NCBI GenBank assembly: GCA_022072145.1
Contig: JAJVIG010000032.1
Location: 1 to 61,421 of the forward strand
DNA: 61,421 bases
From: Pseudomonadales bacterium
Lineage (GTDB): Bacteria; Pseudomonadota; Gammaproteobacteria; Pseudomonadales; UBA5518
Direction: 5' to 3'
Shown: one piece after another, positions 1 through 9,493 of the stretch
Layout: the number at the start of each line of letters is the position of its first letter
Numbering within the stretch: the stretch's first letter is position 1
Position numbers and translations under genes: made by a program
Notes under the pieces: model-generated
The model's database searches: none
Told to the model about the DNA's origin: nothing
The model's input: the letters and a program-made list of their open reading frames with translations, nothing else

Positions 1-121
1 CGTTCACCTCCGGTTGCTCTCCACCCCCTCTCGCGAGGACGCAGTTACCTTCGATTACGGCGTCCAGATCAAACGCCGACGACGACTTTCACGTCGCTGA
101 TTTGGTGCGCTCGCAGGCGCA
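1..121. other. Left-edge non-coding stretch
   Basis: I see no convincing gene, terminator or promoter here. The ORFs that cross it have no recognisable protein features. It may be the end of an intergenic region that begins outside the window. Confidence 0.4.
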
Positions 122-212
122 CTAGGTCCGGGCTGCGCCCGGACATTCATAATGTTCGGCCACAGGCCGAACCTGCGCGGGCATTCGTTCGGCCACAGGC
201 CGAATCTACGCG
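122..212. repeat. REP/REPIN-like palindrome cluster, three units
   Basis: There are three short palindromes. Unit 1 (122-144) reads TAGG then TCCGGGC, a 3-nt loop and GCCCGGA. Units 2 (154-179) and 3 (187-212) are in the opposite orientation, with stem TTCGGCC/GGCCGAA followed by CCTGCG or TCTACG. The forward and inverted arrangement with a short spacer matches a REPIN. The last unit ends directly against the GGAGG ribosome-binding site of the next gene. Confidence 0.8.
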
Positions 213-221
213 GAGGATCAC

Positions 222-737
222 ATGAGCCACGAAAAACCGTTGCACGAACTCGGCAAGCCGGACTGGATCTCCGAGGCGGACTGGCAGGCGACGCTGGCGA
301 AGGTCGGTTCGATGCAACGCATCCGTGCCGACGCGCGGGCGCACGTCGAGACCTACCTGGCCACCAACGGCGAGCAGGGATACCGCCAGGAACTCGCGCC
401 GCTGCCCTGCCTGCTGATCACGACGATCGGCCACCGCAGCGGCAAACCGGCCATCACGGCGCTCAACTTCCTGCTGCGGGAGCAGAAGTACTACGTCGTC
501 GGATCGCTTGCCGGCAGTGGAACCGATCCCGCGTGGGCCAGGAACCTGCAGAGCAAGCCGCAGGCGTGGGTGCAGGTGAAGGACAGCAGGTGGGAGGCCG
601 ATGTGCACCGGCTCAGCGACGCGGAGCGCGCGGCGATCTGGCCCACGCTGGTGCAGGCCATGCCGCTGTGGGAAGTCTTCCAGCAGCGCACTGACCGGCC
701 GTTCCCGGTCTTTGCCCTGGCACCGAAGGCACGCTAG
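222..737 (+). CDS. DDN-like nitroreductase/deazaflavin-type oxidoreductase (DUF385 family)
   Basis: This 171-residue protein resembles the split beta-barrel DUF385 family, whose best-known member is the F420-dependent nitroreductase Ddn. The core is the segment LITTIGHRSGKPAITALNF (about residues 67-85), followed by YYVVGSLAGSGTDPAWARNL and a valine/tryptophan-rich strand; this is the usual order of the family. The length is typical. The start is backed by GGAGG eight bases upstream, just after a REP unit. The family uses F420 or FMN on hydrophobic substrates; which cofactor is used here cannot be told. It appears to be monocistronic, with the SnoaL-like gene 49 bp downstream. Confidence 0.75.
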   Translation: MSHEKPLHELGKPDWISEADWQATLAKVGSMQRIRADARAHVETYLATNGEQGYRQELAPLPCLLITTIGHRSGKPAITALNFLLREQKYYVVGSLAGSGTDPAWARNLQSKPQAWVQVKDSRWEADVHRLSDAERAAIWPTLVQAMPLWEVFQQRTDRPFPVFALAPKAR

Positions 738-786
738 CGCCGCCACGGATCGCGACGCCGCGGCCCGGTGCGTGTACGCTGCTGCC

Positions 787-1317
787 ATGGATGCGAACCA
801 GGACGAACTGCGGGACCTGCTCGACGAGCAGGCGATCCGGAAGGTGGTGCTGCGCTACTGTCGCGGCATCGACCGGCTGGACCGCGAACTGGTCAGGGGC
901 TGCTACCACCACGATGCGACGGACGAGCACGGCAGTTTCGCGGGCAGCGCGGACGACTTCGTGGACTGGGCCTTCCGCGTCGCGGCGCGCTACGACCTGA
1001 CGATGCACTTCGCGGGCAATCTTCTGGTGGAACTGGGCGCGCCGCGTCGCGACGGTCATCGCGCGGCACGCGCCGAGACCTACGGCATCGCACACCACCG
1101 CCGCAGCGGCGGCCCACCGGAACTCAACCTGCTGGTGGGCTTTCGCTACGTGGACCGCTTCGAACGACGCGACGACGGTGTGTGGCGCATCGCGCGGCGC
1201 GTGTGCACCACGGAGTGGGTGCGCCGCGACGAGGAATCCGCGTGGTGGCCGATTCCGCCGGGAATGCGCACGGGGCGTCGCGACCGCACGGATCCGGTCT
1301 ACGACCCGATCGACTGA
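787..1317 (+). CDS. SnoaL-like / NTF2-fold protein
   Basis: This 176-residue protein starts with LRDLLDEQAIRKVVLRYCRG, the helix that opens many SnoaL_4 proteins, followed by DRLDRELVRGCYHHDATDEH and a C-terminal curved-sheet region with R-Y-V-D-R-F. The fold binds hydrophobic small molecules and includes steroid isomerases, ring-hydroxylating dioxygenase small subunits and polyketide cyclases. The substrate is unknown. I chose the ATG at 787 because upstream codons in this frame look non-coding. It ends tail-to-tail with the AraC-type regulator, 91 bp away. Confidence 0.7.
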   Translation: MDANQDELRDLLDEQAIRKVVLRYCRGIDRLDRELVRGCYHHDATDEHGSFAGSADDFVDWAFRVAARYDLTMHFAGNLLVELGAPRRDGHRAARAETYGIAHHRRSGGPPELNLLVGFRYVDRFERRDDGVWRIARRVCTTEWVRRDEESAWWPIPPGMRTGRRDRTDPVYDPID

Positions 1318-1408
1318 CCCGCGGCGACGGCACTCCCGGCGGCCAACGCCCGTTCGATGGGGAACCTGTTCCACCCGGGCCGCACCCGTTCGGCCTGCGC
1401 CGCGCGCA

Positions 1409-2473
1409 TCAATGCATTTCGCACCGACCGCGACGGATCGATCCCCGCGCACCCCGGATGACCGACGGTGCGCATCCCGTCCAGGACTTGAACGCGCGCG
1501 AGAACGTCAGGGTGTCGCTGAACCCCAGTCGCAGCGCGATCTCGCCCAGCGGCAACGTGCGATCGTCGAGCAGGTCGAGCGCGAGTTCCTGGCGGCAACG
1601 CGCCTTCAATTGCCTGACCGAGGTGCCCTCGTCACCGAGGCGGCGTTTGAGCGTCGCGACGCTGATTCCCAGTTGGCGCGCGATCCGTGTCGTATCGGGC
1701 AGCCCGCTGCGGTGCGCGAGCGCCGTGGCGAGAATCTTGCGCACCCAGGTCGATGCGGGCATCACACCGGAGCGCCCTGCGGCGAGATCGAACGGAAACG
1801 CACCGAGCAGTTCGTCGAGTTCGGCCGGGCTGCGCACGATCGGCAGCGTCAGATAGCGCGCGGGAAAACGGAGAATGTTGTCCTCCGCCGCGTATTCCAC
1901 GGGCCACGGCAGCTGCCACGACACCAGGTCCTCGTCCAGCACCGGACCGTGGCAGACCTTGACGGTCAGCGGGGTCAGGTCCTTGCCGATCAGCCAGCCG
2001 AACAGGCGAGCGAAGCTCGACAACCCGTTCAACACGTTGAAGATCATGTGAACATCGCACGGCACATAGGCCGTGCGCATGCGGAACTCGACATGCGCGC
2101 CCACCGTGCGCCGCGAGAACTCGCCGACCGTGCCGTCGAATAGCCTGTAGAAGGCCACGGCACGATCGATCGCCTGACCCAGCGTGGCGCTGCCGATCAT
2201 GCAGTAGTACAGCATGCGAAATTCGTCCGGCCCCATCGCCCGGCGTCCGGCGCGTTTCGCATCACGACATTCGAGCGCACAGAGGCAGTCGCGGTAGATC
2301 GCGACGAACCGATCGCGGGAAATTTCCGCATGCCCCTTCAGGTCGCGCTCGGTGAGACCAGCGTGGCGAAGAATCTCGCTCGCATCACCTCCGACATGGT
2401 GCACGCTGCGCAGCACCTGCTCGAGCAGGCGCGCGGGCGGCGTGAACGAGGGTGCGACTGCGCGTCGGCTCAT
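1409..2473 (-). CDS. AraC-family transcriptional regulator with N-terminal arabinose-binding-like domain
   Basis: This is a 354-residue regulator. Residues about 15-200 look like the PF12625-type N-terminal domain of OruR/ArgR-like AraC proteins. The last 90 residues hold the double helix-turn-helix: GISVATLKRRLGDEGTS, then LDLLDDRTLPLGEIALRLGF and SDTLTFSRAFKSWTGCAPS. The ATG at 2473 is preferred over an in-frame start 83 codons upstream that would run into the receptor gene. It lies 107 bp downstream of a TonB-dependent receptor gene on the same strand and is a plausible regulator of it, although the ligand is unknown. Confidence 0.85.
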   Translation of the reverse strand: MSRRAVAPSFTPPARLLEQVLRSVHHVGGDASEILRHAGLTERDLKGHAEISRDRFVAIYRDCLCALECRDAKRAGRRAMGPDEFRMLYYCMIGSATLGQAIDRAVAFYRLFDGTVGEFSRRTVGAHVEFRMRTAYVPCDVHMIFNVLNGLSSFARLFGWLIGKDLTPLTVKVCHGPVLDEDLVSWQLPWPVEYAAEDNILRFPARYLTLPIVRSPAELDELLGAFPFDLAAGRSGVMPASTWVRKILATALAHRSGLPDTTRIARQLGISVATLKRRLGDEGTSVRQLKARCRQELALDLLDDRTLPLGEIALRLGFSDTLTFSRAFKSWTGCAPSVIRGARGSIRRGRCEMH

Positions 2474-2580
2474 GGGCGGCGTGCCCTCGGGAGGCTTTGC
2501 CCATTCTACCCCACCCGCCAGCGCGCCGTTGACGTAGGCGCCTTCGTCGCCGCCTCCGCTCGCGACGCCCTCGGCGTTCC

Positions 2581-4887
2581 TCAGAAGCTCATCTTGACAT
2601 CGACACCGTAGCGGCGCGGTTCCAGCCAGTACTTGCCTCCGAAGCCGAGCCCGCCGAAATCGATGCCGTCGCCGACGTTGTCGTGGTCGGTCAGGTTGTC
2701 GCCCCACACGCCCACTTCCCATGAGCCCTGGTCACCGAGCCGCATTTCCGAGAGCGCGATGCGTGCGCTGAGGTTCTTGCGACCGGGATCGCTGATCTGC
2801 TCGTTGAACGTCGTCTCCCAGTCGAGCGGGAACATGTAGCGCCGTGAGCTCTGCGCGTAATCCACGCGGGCGCTCAATTCCCCGAACGACAGCGGCGCGA
2901 AGACGTATTCGGCGCCCACGTTCCAGTTGTGCCGCGTCACCTGCGGGAAACGGGCCTCGTCCGCCACGTCGCTCAGCACGTTGGTGAGCGGATTGCGATA
3001 GATGTATTCGTCGTACTCGGGGTTCGTGTATCCCCACGAGCCGGTCAGCGTCAGTGCGTCGGTGACCACGGCGGCGAGTTCGAGTTCGAAGCCCTCGAAC
3101 GTGGCCTTGCCCGCGTTGACGATCACCGAACTGGACCCCGCGGCATCGGCCAGGAACTGCGAGATCTGCAGGTCTTCATAGACGGTGTGGTAGAGCGCGA
3201 GGTTTGCGCGCACGCGCTTGTCCAGCCACTCCGTTTTGAGGCCCGCCTCGTAGGCCGTTGCTTCCTCGGGATCGAAGCTCGCCGCCACCGCCGCGCGTGG
3301 CGAGAAACCGCCGGCCTTGTAGCCGGTGGAGACGCGCGCGTAAGCCATCACGTCGTCCGACCACTGGTAGTTGGCCGACAGCAGCCACGAGAAATTGCTG
3401 TAGTCCTCGCTCGGTTCGCCCGCGAACGCGAGCGAGCGGAAACTCTTCTCGTCCTTCGTGTAGCGTCCGCCCACCGAGAACTCGAGCTTGTCGTCCAGCA
3501 GCATCGGCCGGTAGCTCACCTGACCGAACACCGCCTTCGAGGTCGTTTCGCCGCCGAAGGCGGAAACCGGGCTCAGGTTCAGGCCTGCCATGCCACCCGG
3601 CAGCACGAAGGTGAGCCGCTGCCGGTTGTATTCGTCGGCCTCCTCCTCGAAATAGAACACGCCGCCGACGTACTTCCAGCGTTCGGTGCTGCCGAGGATC
3701 TGCAATTCCTGCGAATACTGGTCCTGCTCCTGCGGGGCGTTGTTGCAATTGTAGGGTCCGTTCAGGTCCTCGATGCCAACCGGCGCATACGTCACGGGAT
3801 CGAGTACGAAACCGCGCATGACACCGCTGCCGGTCAGGCTGCAGATCGTGTCCTGCTCGAAATAGCGATACGCGGATATGGATTTGATGGCCAGCGCCTC
3901 GTTGATCTCGTACTGCAACGTGAGTGCGCTGCCGAAGACCTCGCCCTCGCTGTTGAAGCGTCCGTCGAACGGCGCCTGCTGGCCGCGCTCGAGCCGCTTG
4001 CCGGTAACCACGAACGGCGCGCCGCCGAAGGCGGGCGACTGGCCGTAGTAGTTGCGGACGTCGGGCGTCGCGGCGACCATCTGGAAGAACACCGGCGAGC
4101 CTTTGCGTTCGCCGTAGTCGAGCACGAAATCGGCGCTGAACCGCTCGCCGAAATCACCGTGCACGCCGAGCCAGATCGAGTCGTTGTCCAGGGAGCCCGG
4201 ATCGTCCTTGTCGCTCGCGAGCTTGTTGTCGAAATACCCGTCGCGCTCGCGGTGCAGGTAGGCCACGGTGGCTTTGATCCCGGAGTCGCCGAGCGGTCCG
4301 GTGTCGATGCGCGCGCGCGTGTACCAGTCGTCGTAGCTGCCGTAGCCGGCCTTGGCCTCGACGCCGAACGCGTCCGCCGGCTTCTTGCTCACGAGCTGGA
4401 CCGCGCCACCGGTGGTGTTGCGCCCGAACAGCGTGCCCTGCGGACCGCGCAGCACCTCGATGCGCTCGACGTCGACCAGGTCGAAGATCGCGCCCGCGGT
4501 GCGTGCGATGTAGACACCGTCCAGATAGATGCCGACCCCGGCCTCGGCATTGGCCGCCGGTTCGGTCTGGCCGATGCCCCGGATGAAGATCGCCGCCGCG
4601 TTCAGGCTGCTGGTCTGCTGGATGATCGTCAGGTTCGGCGCCAGCTGGCCGAGCTTGGTCACATCCTGCACGTTCAGCTTGTCGAGGAGGTTGCCCGACA
4701 GGGCGGTCACCGCCACCGGGATCTGCTGCAGCGACTCCTCCTGGCGGCGCGCCGTTACCGTGATCTCCTCGAGCTGCGCCGCAGCAGGCGATGCGGGTGC
4801 CTGCGCACGGGACGGCGGAACCACGCACATGGCGGTCAGCACGGCAGCGCTGCTGACGAGCTTCGAAAGGGTACGTACCTCGATCAT
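2581..4887 (-). CDS. TonB-dependent outer-membrane receptor
   Basis: This 768-residue receptor has a signal peptide (MIEVRTLSKLVSSAAVLTAM, then an Ala-rich cleavage zone near SRAQA). A plug domain follows, opening with LEEITVTARRQEESLQQIPV, a TonB-box-like segment, and continuing with LRGPQGTLFGRNTTGGAVQ. The rest is a 22-strand barrel ending in an aromatic residue (VDVKMSF). The type is common in sphingomonads and marine gammaproteobacteria for uptake of large or hydrophobic nutrients. AGGAGG about ten bases upstream supports the start at 4887. It is divergent from glcDEF across 236 bp. The substrate cannot be named from sequence. Confidence 0.92.
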   Translation of the reverse strand: MIEVRTLSKLVSSAAVLTAMCVVPPSRAQAPASPAAAQLEEITVTARRQEESLQQIPVAVTALSGNLLDKLNVQDVTKLGQLAPNLTIIQQTSSLNAAAIFIRGIGQTEPAANAEAGVGIYLDGVYIARTAGAIFDLVDVERIEVLRGPQGTLFGRNTTGGAVQLVSKKPADAFGVEAKAGYGSYDDWYTRARIDTGPLGDSGIKATVAYLHRERDGYFDNKLASDKDDPGSLDNDSIWLGVHGDFGERFSADFVLDYGERKGSPVFFQMVAATPDVRNYYGQSPAFGGAPFVVTGKRLERGQQAPFDGRFNSEGEVFGSALTLQYEINEALAIKSISAYRYFEQDTICSLTGSGVMRGFVLDPVTYAPVGIEDLNGPYNCNNAPQEQDQYSQELQILGSTERWKYVGGVFYFEEEADEYNRQRLTFVLPGGMAGLNLSPVSAFGGETTSKAVFGQVSYRPMLLDDKLEFSVGGRYTKDEKSFRSLAFAGEPSEDYSNFSWLLSANYQWSDDVMAYARVSTGYKAGGFSPRAAVAASFDPEEATAYEAGLKTEWLDKRVRANLALYHTVYEDLQISQFLADAAGSSSVIVNAGKATFEGFELELAAVVTDALTLTGSWGYTNPEYDEYIYRNPLTNVLSDVADEARFPQVTRHNWNVGAEYVFAPLSFGELSARVDYAQSSRRYMFPLDWETTFNEQISDPGRKNLSARIALSEMRLGDQGSWEVGVWGDNLTDHDNVGDGIDFGGLGFGGKYWLEPRRYGVDVKMSF

Positions 4888-5123
4888 CGCGAGTATGCCT
4901 CCTGGGCGTTCGAATCGAATAATAGTTGTGCACGGTGGGACGCGAGCGTTCCGGATACTGGAACCGGAGCCGGCGCATCGCAATGGCAGAATGGCTCATG
5001 GAGCGGACGAATCGGCTCAATCCCGCACACCCGGGCAGACGGCGTGCATACATTGATGCAGAATGCGCCTGCACCCCGTGTCGATCACTGTCCCGGACCA
5101 GGCGATATGCCGGCTGCCCGTCC
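4888..5123. promoter_or_regulatory. Divergent intergenic region between TonB receptor and glcD
   Basis: This 236-bp gap between outward-facing genes should carry promoters for both. It is visibly less GC-rich near 4910-4930 (ATCGAATAATAGTTGTGC). I could not pick a confident -35/-10 pair or operator. Confidence 0.35.
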
Positions 5124-6617
5124 ATGAACGCACCGAACGCACCCGGCGCCACCATCGACCGCGACCGCCAGCGCGCGCTGGCGCGGGCGCTGCGCACGGT
5201 GCTGCCCCGCCGCGGCCTGCTGTATCGCGAAGAAGATACGCGGCCCTACGAGTGCGACGCACTGACCCTGCACCGGCGCCTGCCGATGCTCGTGGCCCTG
5301 CCGGAAACCGGAGAACAGGTTCGCCGGGTGCTGCGCATCTGCCACGAACGCGGCGTGCCGGTGGTGCCGCGCGGCGCCGGCACCGGCCTGTCCGGCGGCT
5401 GCACGCCCCTGCCCGACGGCGTGCTGCTGTCCACGGCGAAGCTGAACCGCGTGCTGCGCATCGATCCGCTGGCGCGCACCGCCACGGTGGAACCCGGTGT
5501 GCGCAACCTGGCGATCTCCGAGGCGGCCGCGCCGCACGGGCTCCACTACGCGCCGGATCCCTCCAGCCAGATCGCCTGCACGATCGCCGGCAACGTCGCG
5601 GAGAACGCCGGCGGGGTGCACTGCCTCAAGTACGGCCTGACCGTGCACAACGTGCTGCGCGTGCGCGGCCTGACGATGGACGGCGAGGTCGTCGAGTTCG
5701 GCTCGGAAGCGCTCGATGCGCCGGGGCTGGACCTGCTGGCGCTGGTGATCGGCTCCGAGGGCATGTTGGCGGTGATCACCGAAGTCACCGTGAAGCTGCT
5801 GCCCACGCCGCAGTTCGCGCGCTGCGTGATGGCGAGTTTCGGCGACGTGGTCACCGCCGGCCACGCGGTGGCGGAGATCATCGGTGCCGGACTGATCCCG
5901 GCCGGGCTGGAAATGATGGACCAGAGCGCCACGCGCATGGTCGAACCGTTCGTGCACGCGGGCTACGATCTGGACGCCGCGGCGATCCTGCTGGTCGAGG
6001 CCGATGGCACACCGGAGGAGGTCGAGGACCAGATCGCGCAAGTCACGGCCGTGCTGCGCAGGGCCGGTGCCACGCGCGTGGCGGTGTCGGAGTCGGAGGC
6101 CGAGCGCCTGCGCTTCTGGGCCGGCCGCAAGGCGGCATTCCCGTCGGCCGGGCGCGTGTCGCCCGCCTATTACTGCATGGACGGCACGATCCCGCGCAAG
6201 CGCCTGGGCGAGATGCTGCTCGCGATCCAGGAAATGGAACGCAAGTACGGTCTGCGCTGCCCCAACGTGTTCCACGCCGGCGACGGGAACCTGCATCCCT
6301 TGATCCTCTTCGACGACAGCGATCCCGGGCAGATCGCGCGCGCCGAGGCCTTCGGCGTGGAAATCCTGGAACTCAGCGTGACGCTCGGCGGCACGATCAC
6401 CGGCGAGCACGGCGTGGGGCTGGAGAAGATCATGCAGATGTGCAACCAGTTCACGCCGCAGGAACTCGAACGCTTGCGCGCGATCAAGCGCGCCTTCGAT
6501 CCCTCCGGGCTGCTCAACCCCGACAAGGCGATCCCGTCGCTGCATCGCTGCGCCGAATACGGACGCATGAAGGTGGTCGGGGGCAAGCTGCCGTTTCCGG
6601 AGCTGGAGCGCTTCTGA
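5124..6617 (+). CDS. glcD: Glycolate oxidase FAD subunit GlcD
   Basis: GlcD is the flavin subunit that oxidises glycolate (or D-lactate in relatives) to glyoxylate. The 497-residue protein has the PCMH-type FAD motif VPRGAGTGLSGGC (about 81-93), then DPSSQIACTIAGNVAENAGG, and the C-terminal FAD-oxidase signatures FHAGDGNLHP and TGEHGVGLEK. Length and order fit the family. I chose the ATG at 5124; an in-frame extension upstream looks non-coding. Its stop overlaps the glcE start by one base (TGATG), so the two are translationally coupled. Confidence 0.93.
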   Translation: MNAPNAPGATIDRDRQRALARALRTVLPRRGLLYREEDTRPYECDALTLHRRLPMLVALPETGEQVRRVLRICHERGVPVVPRGAGTGLSGGCTPLPDGVLLSTAKLNRVLRIDPLARTATVEPGVRNLAISEAAAPHGLHYAPDPSSQIACTIAGNVAENAGGVHCLKYGLTVHNVLRVRGLTMDGEVVEFGSEALDAPGLDLLALVIGSEGMLAVITEVTVKLLPTPQFARCVMASFGDVVTAGHAVAEIIGAGLIPAGLEMMDQSATRMVEPFVHAGYDLDAAAILLVEADGTPEEVEDQIAQVTAVLRRAGATRVAVSESEAERLRFWAGRKAAFPSAGRVSPAYYCMDGTIPRKRLGEMLLAIQEMERKYGLRCPNVFHAGDGNLHPLILFDDSDPGQIARAEAFGVEILELSVTLGGTITGEHGVGLEKIMQMCNQFTPQELERLRAIKRAFDPSGLLNPDKAIPSLHRCAEYGRMKVVGGKLPFPELERF

Positions 6618-7699
6618 TGGACACCGCCCTCCGGGAGTTGCAGGAGCGCATCACCGAAGCGATGCACGCCGGTACGCCGCTCCTGGTCCGCGCCGGCGGC
6701 AGCAAGGATTTCTACGGCAACGCGGGCGCGGGCGAGTTGCTCGACCCGCGCGCCCACGCCGGCATCGTGGCCTACGAGCCGACCGAACTGGTGGTCACCG
6801 CGCGCGCCGGCACGCCGCTGGCGGAACTCGAGGCGGTGCTCGCCGCGCGCGGGCAGATGCTGGCGTTCGAGCCCCCGTATTTCGGCGCCACGGCGACGGT
6901 GGGCGGCTGCGTGGCGGCCGGCCTGTCCGGGCCGCGCCGCGCGGCGGCCGGCGCGCTGCGCGATTTCGTGCTCGGCGCGAAGCTGCTGTCGGGCCGCGCG
7001 GAGGTGCTCGCCTTCGGCGGCACCGTGATGAAGAACGTCGCCGGCTACGATGTGTCGCGACTGCTCGCCGGCAGCCTCGGCGTGCTGGGCGTGATCCTCG
7101 AGGTGTCGCTGAAAGTGGTTCCCAGACCGGCGCAGGAAACGAGCCTGCGTTTCGAGCTGGACGAAACGGCCGCGCTGCGGCGCGTGAACGAATGGGGTGC
7201 ACGGCCGCTGCCGATCTCGGCGACCGCCTGGCAGGGCACGGGTAGCACCGGCGCGGGCATCCTGCACCTGCGCCTGTCAGGCGCGCCGGCGGCCGTCACG
7301 GCGGCCTGCGCCCGGCTCGGTGGCGAGCGTCTCGACGACCGGTCGGCGGCGGCGCTGTGGCGTGGCCTGCGCGAGCACACCGATCCGTACTTCGGCCCCG
7401 GTCTACCGCTGTGGCGGCTGGGCCTGCCCTCGGCCGCGGCACCCGTGGACCTCGACGGCACGCAGCTGATCGAATGGGGCGGGGCGCAACGCTGGCTGCG
7501 CACGGCGGCGCCGGCCCGGGAGATTCGCGCGCGGACGCAAGCGCTCGGTGGCCACGCCACGCTGTTCCGCGGTGGCGAATGCGGGGACGGCGCGTTCACG
7601 CCGCTCACCGCGCCGATCGCGGCGATCCATCGGCGGCTGAAGGCCGAATTCGATCCGGCCGGCATCCTGAACCCGGGCCGTCTGTACCCGGATCTGTGA
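6617..7699 (+). CDS. glcE: Glycolate oxidase subunit GlcE
   Basis: This second FAD-binding subunit of glycolate oxidase has 360 residues. It shows the PCMH core with PYFGATATVGGCVAAGLSGP and the GlcE block GGTVMKNVAGYDVSRLLAGS, ending in FDPAGILNPGRLYPDL as in other GlcE proteins. It is shorter than GlcD because it lacks the full C-terminal oxidase domain, which is normal. The start overlaps the glcD stop by one base and its stop lies two bases before glcF. GlcE, GlcD and GlcF together form a membrane-associated enzyme that passes electrons to the quinone pool. Confidence 0.92.
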   Translation: MDTALRELQERITEAMHAGTPLLVRAGGSKDFYGNAGAGELLDPRAHAGIVAYEPTELVVTARAGTPLAELEAVLAARGQMLAFEPPYFGATATVGGCVAAGLSGPRRAAAGALRDFVLGAKLLSGRAEVLAFGGTVMKNVAGYDVSRLLAGSLGVLGVILEVSLKVVPRPAQETSLRFELDETAALRRVNEWGARPLPISATAWQGTGSTGAGILHLRLSGAPAAVTAACARLGGERLDDRSAAALWRGLREHTDPYFGPGLPLWRLGLPSAAAPVDLDGTQLIEWGGAQRWLRTAAPAREIRARTQALGGHATLFRGGECGDGAFTPLTAPIAAIHRRLKAEFDPAGILNPGRLYPDL

Positions 7700-7701
7700 C
7701 G

Positions 7702-8970
7702 ATGCAGACGCAACTGGCCGATTTCCTCGAGGACACGCCCGCGGGCCGGGAAGCCGCCGCGATCGTGGGCAACTGCGTGCACTGCGGTTTCTGCACCGCG
7801 ACCTGTCCGACCTACCAGTTGCTGGGCGACGAACTCGACGGACCGCGCGGGCGCATCTACCTGATCAAGCAGGTACTCGAAGGCGCGACGCCCACCGCGG
7901 CCACCCAGCTGCATCTGGATCGCTGCCTGGGTTGCCTCGCTTGCGAAACCACCTGTCCTTCGGGCGTGCAGTACGGGCGGCTGCTCGACATCGGGCGGCC
8001 GCTGGTCGCCCAGCGGGTGCAGCGCCCCGCAATGCAGGCCCTGCTGCGCCGCACGCTGCGCGCGGGCCTGCTCAGCCGCGCCTTTGCACCGGCGCTGCGG
8101 CTCGCGCAGGCGCTGCGGCCGCTGTTGCCGGCGGCGCTGCGTGACAAGGTGCCCGCGAAGCAGGACCCCGGCGCATGGCCGACCCGCGCGCACCGGCGCC
8201 GGATGCTGCTGCTGGCCGGCTGCGTGCAGCCCGCGATGCTGCCGAACATCGACGCGGCCACGGCGCGCGTCTTCGATGCGCTCGGGATCCAGCTTCTGGT
8301 GGAACCCCGGGCAGGCTGTTGCGGCGCCCTGCCCCGGCACCTCGACGACCCGGACGGCGCGCTGCGCATGGCACGGCGCAACATCGACGCGTGGTGGCCG
8401 CAGATCGAGGCCGGCTGCGAGGCCATCGTGGTGAACGCCAGCGGCTGCGGCGCCCATCTTGCCGAATACGCCTGGCTGCTGCGCCACGATGCCGCGTATG
8501 CGCACCGGGCCGAACGGGTGAGCGCGCTGGCCAGGGACCCGTGCGAGTTGCTGCCCGGCCTGCTGGCCGGACGCGGGGCCGTCGACGGTGAGCGCAGGCC
8601 GCGGGTGGCGTTCCACCCGCCCTGCTCGCTGCAGCACGGACGCAGGATCCGCGGCGCGGTGGAGTCCCTGCTGGAAACGCTGGGCTGCGAGGTGCTGCCG
8701 TTCGCGGAAACGCAGCTGTGCTGCGGTGCGGCGGGCAGCTATTCACTGACCCAGCCCGCGCTCGCGCGCTCATTGCGCGATCGCAAGCTGGGCCATCTGG
8801 GGCGGGTGGAACCGGAGCTGATCCTGTCGGCGAACGTCGGCTGCATCGCGCACCTGCAGGGCGGCACCACGGTGCCGGTCATGCACTGGATCGAGTGGCT
8901 CGACCAGCGCCTGGCCGGACCTCAACCGATCTCGCGCAGCGTCGCCAGGCCTTCCTGGTACTCCCAGTAG
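7702..8970 (+). CDS. glcF: Glycolate oxidase iron-sulfur subunit GlcF
   Basis: This 422-residue iron-sulfur subunit has two ferredoxin-type clusters, C25-x2-C28-x2-C31-x3-C35-P and C75-x2-C78-x2-C81-x3-C85-P, each binding [4Fe-4S]. Two cysteine-rich CCG domains follow, visible as AGCCGALPRHLDD and LCCGAAGSYSL. It should carry electrons from GlcD/E to quinone. The last 16 codons (GPQPISRSVARPSWYSQ region) run over the end of the convergent gene by 49 bp and look like read-through rather than family sequence. No GlcC regulator lies beside the operon. Confidence 0.92.
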   Translation: MQTQLADFLEDTPAGREAAAIVGNCVHCGFCTATCPTYQLLGDELDGPRGRIYLIKQVLEGATPTAATQLHLDRCLGCLACETTCPSGVQYGRLLDIGRPLVAQRVQRPAMQALLRRTLRAGLLSRAFAPALRLAQALRPLLPAALRDKVPAKQDPGAWPTRAHRRRMLLLAGCVQPAMLPNIDAATARVFDALGIQLLVEPRAGCCGALPRHLDDPDGALRMARRNIDAWWPQIEAGCEAIVVNASGCGAHLAEYAWLLRHDAAYAHRAERVSALARDPCELLPGLLAGRGAVDGERRPRVAFHPPCSLQHGRRIRGAVESLLETLGCEVLPFAETQLCCGAAGSYSLTQPALARSLRDRKLGHLGRVEPELILSANVGCIAHLQGGTTVPVMHWIEWLDQRLAGPQPISRSVARPSWYSQ

Positions 8971-9347
8971 CCGCGCAGCGACTTCAGCTTGCCGGCGGCG
9001 TCCACGCAGTACGTGAAGACGCCGTCGACGATCTGACGGTAGCGCTTGCCCGCGAAATCGAGCTCGATGGTCAGCTGCAACACGTTGGCGCACTCGTTGC
9101 CGGCGGCCGTGTACGACTGGCGGATCTCGATGTCGATGGTCGAGTTGGCGATGTTGTTGTTCCAGAACGCCTCGCGCGCGGCCGGCGTGGCGTGGCCCTT
9201 GCCCTCGGGGTCGAGGTCGGTTTTGCCGATCGGATCTTCGATGATGCCGTCCTCGGCGAACATGCCGAGCCAGCCGGCCTTGTCGTGCGCGCGCACGTAC
9301 TCGCGCGACTTGAGCGACATCTGGTACGCGAGATTGTTCTGGTCCAT
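8922..9347 (-). CDS. SnoaL-like / steroid delta-isomerase-like NTF2-fold protein
   Basis: The 141-residue protein has the NTF2-like pattern: an opening helix (SLKSREYVRAHDKAGWLGMF), then AEDGIIEDPIG, a glycine-rich turn, and paired strands ending FTYCVDAAGKLKSLRGYWE. These are typical of ketosteroid-isomerase-like proteins, where the early Asp-Pro region lines the pocket. The specific reaction is unknown. GGAGAG upstream supports the ATG at 9347. It overlaps the 3' end of glcF by 49 bp, convergently, and is divergent from the DUF2249 gene across 231 bp. Confidence 0.72.
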   Translation of the reverse strand: MDQNNLAYQMSLKSREYVRAHDKAGWLGMFAEDGIIEDPIGKTDLDPEGKGHATPAAREAFWNNNIANSTIDIEIRQSYTAAGNECANVLQLTIELDFAGKRYRQIVDGVFTYCVDAAGKLKSLRGYWEYQEGLATLREIG

Positions 9348-9493
9348 CGCCTGTGCTCTCCGGGTTGGCTGGGGGCGGCTCCGGTCGGGACCGGTTGGCC
9401 GTGGCGTCGGGCCGCGAACCGGCACCGACCGCCGCATTGTAAGCACGTTCGCGCGCGTCGCGGCGCGCCACGGCCCGGAGTGGGGAGCCGCGC

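Noticed and set aside
2929..5127. Long plus-strand ORF (732 aa) opposite the TonB receptor
   Set aside because: It is antisense to a receptor with clear signal, plug and barrel features; the predicted product has no recognisable motif and is Arg/Val/Glu-rich, as expected for shadow frames of GC-rich DNA.
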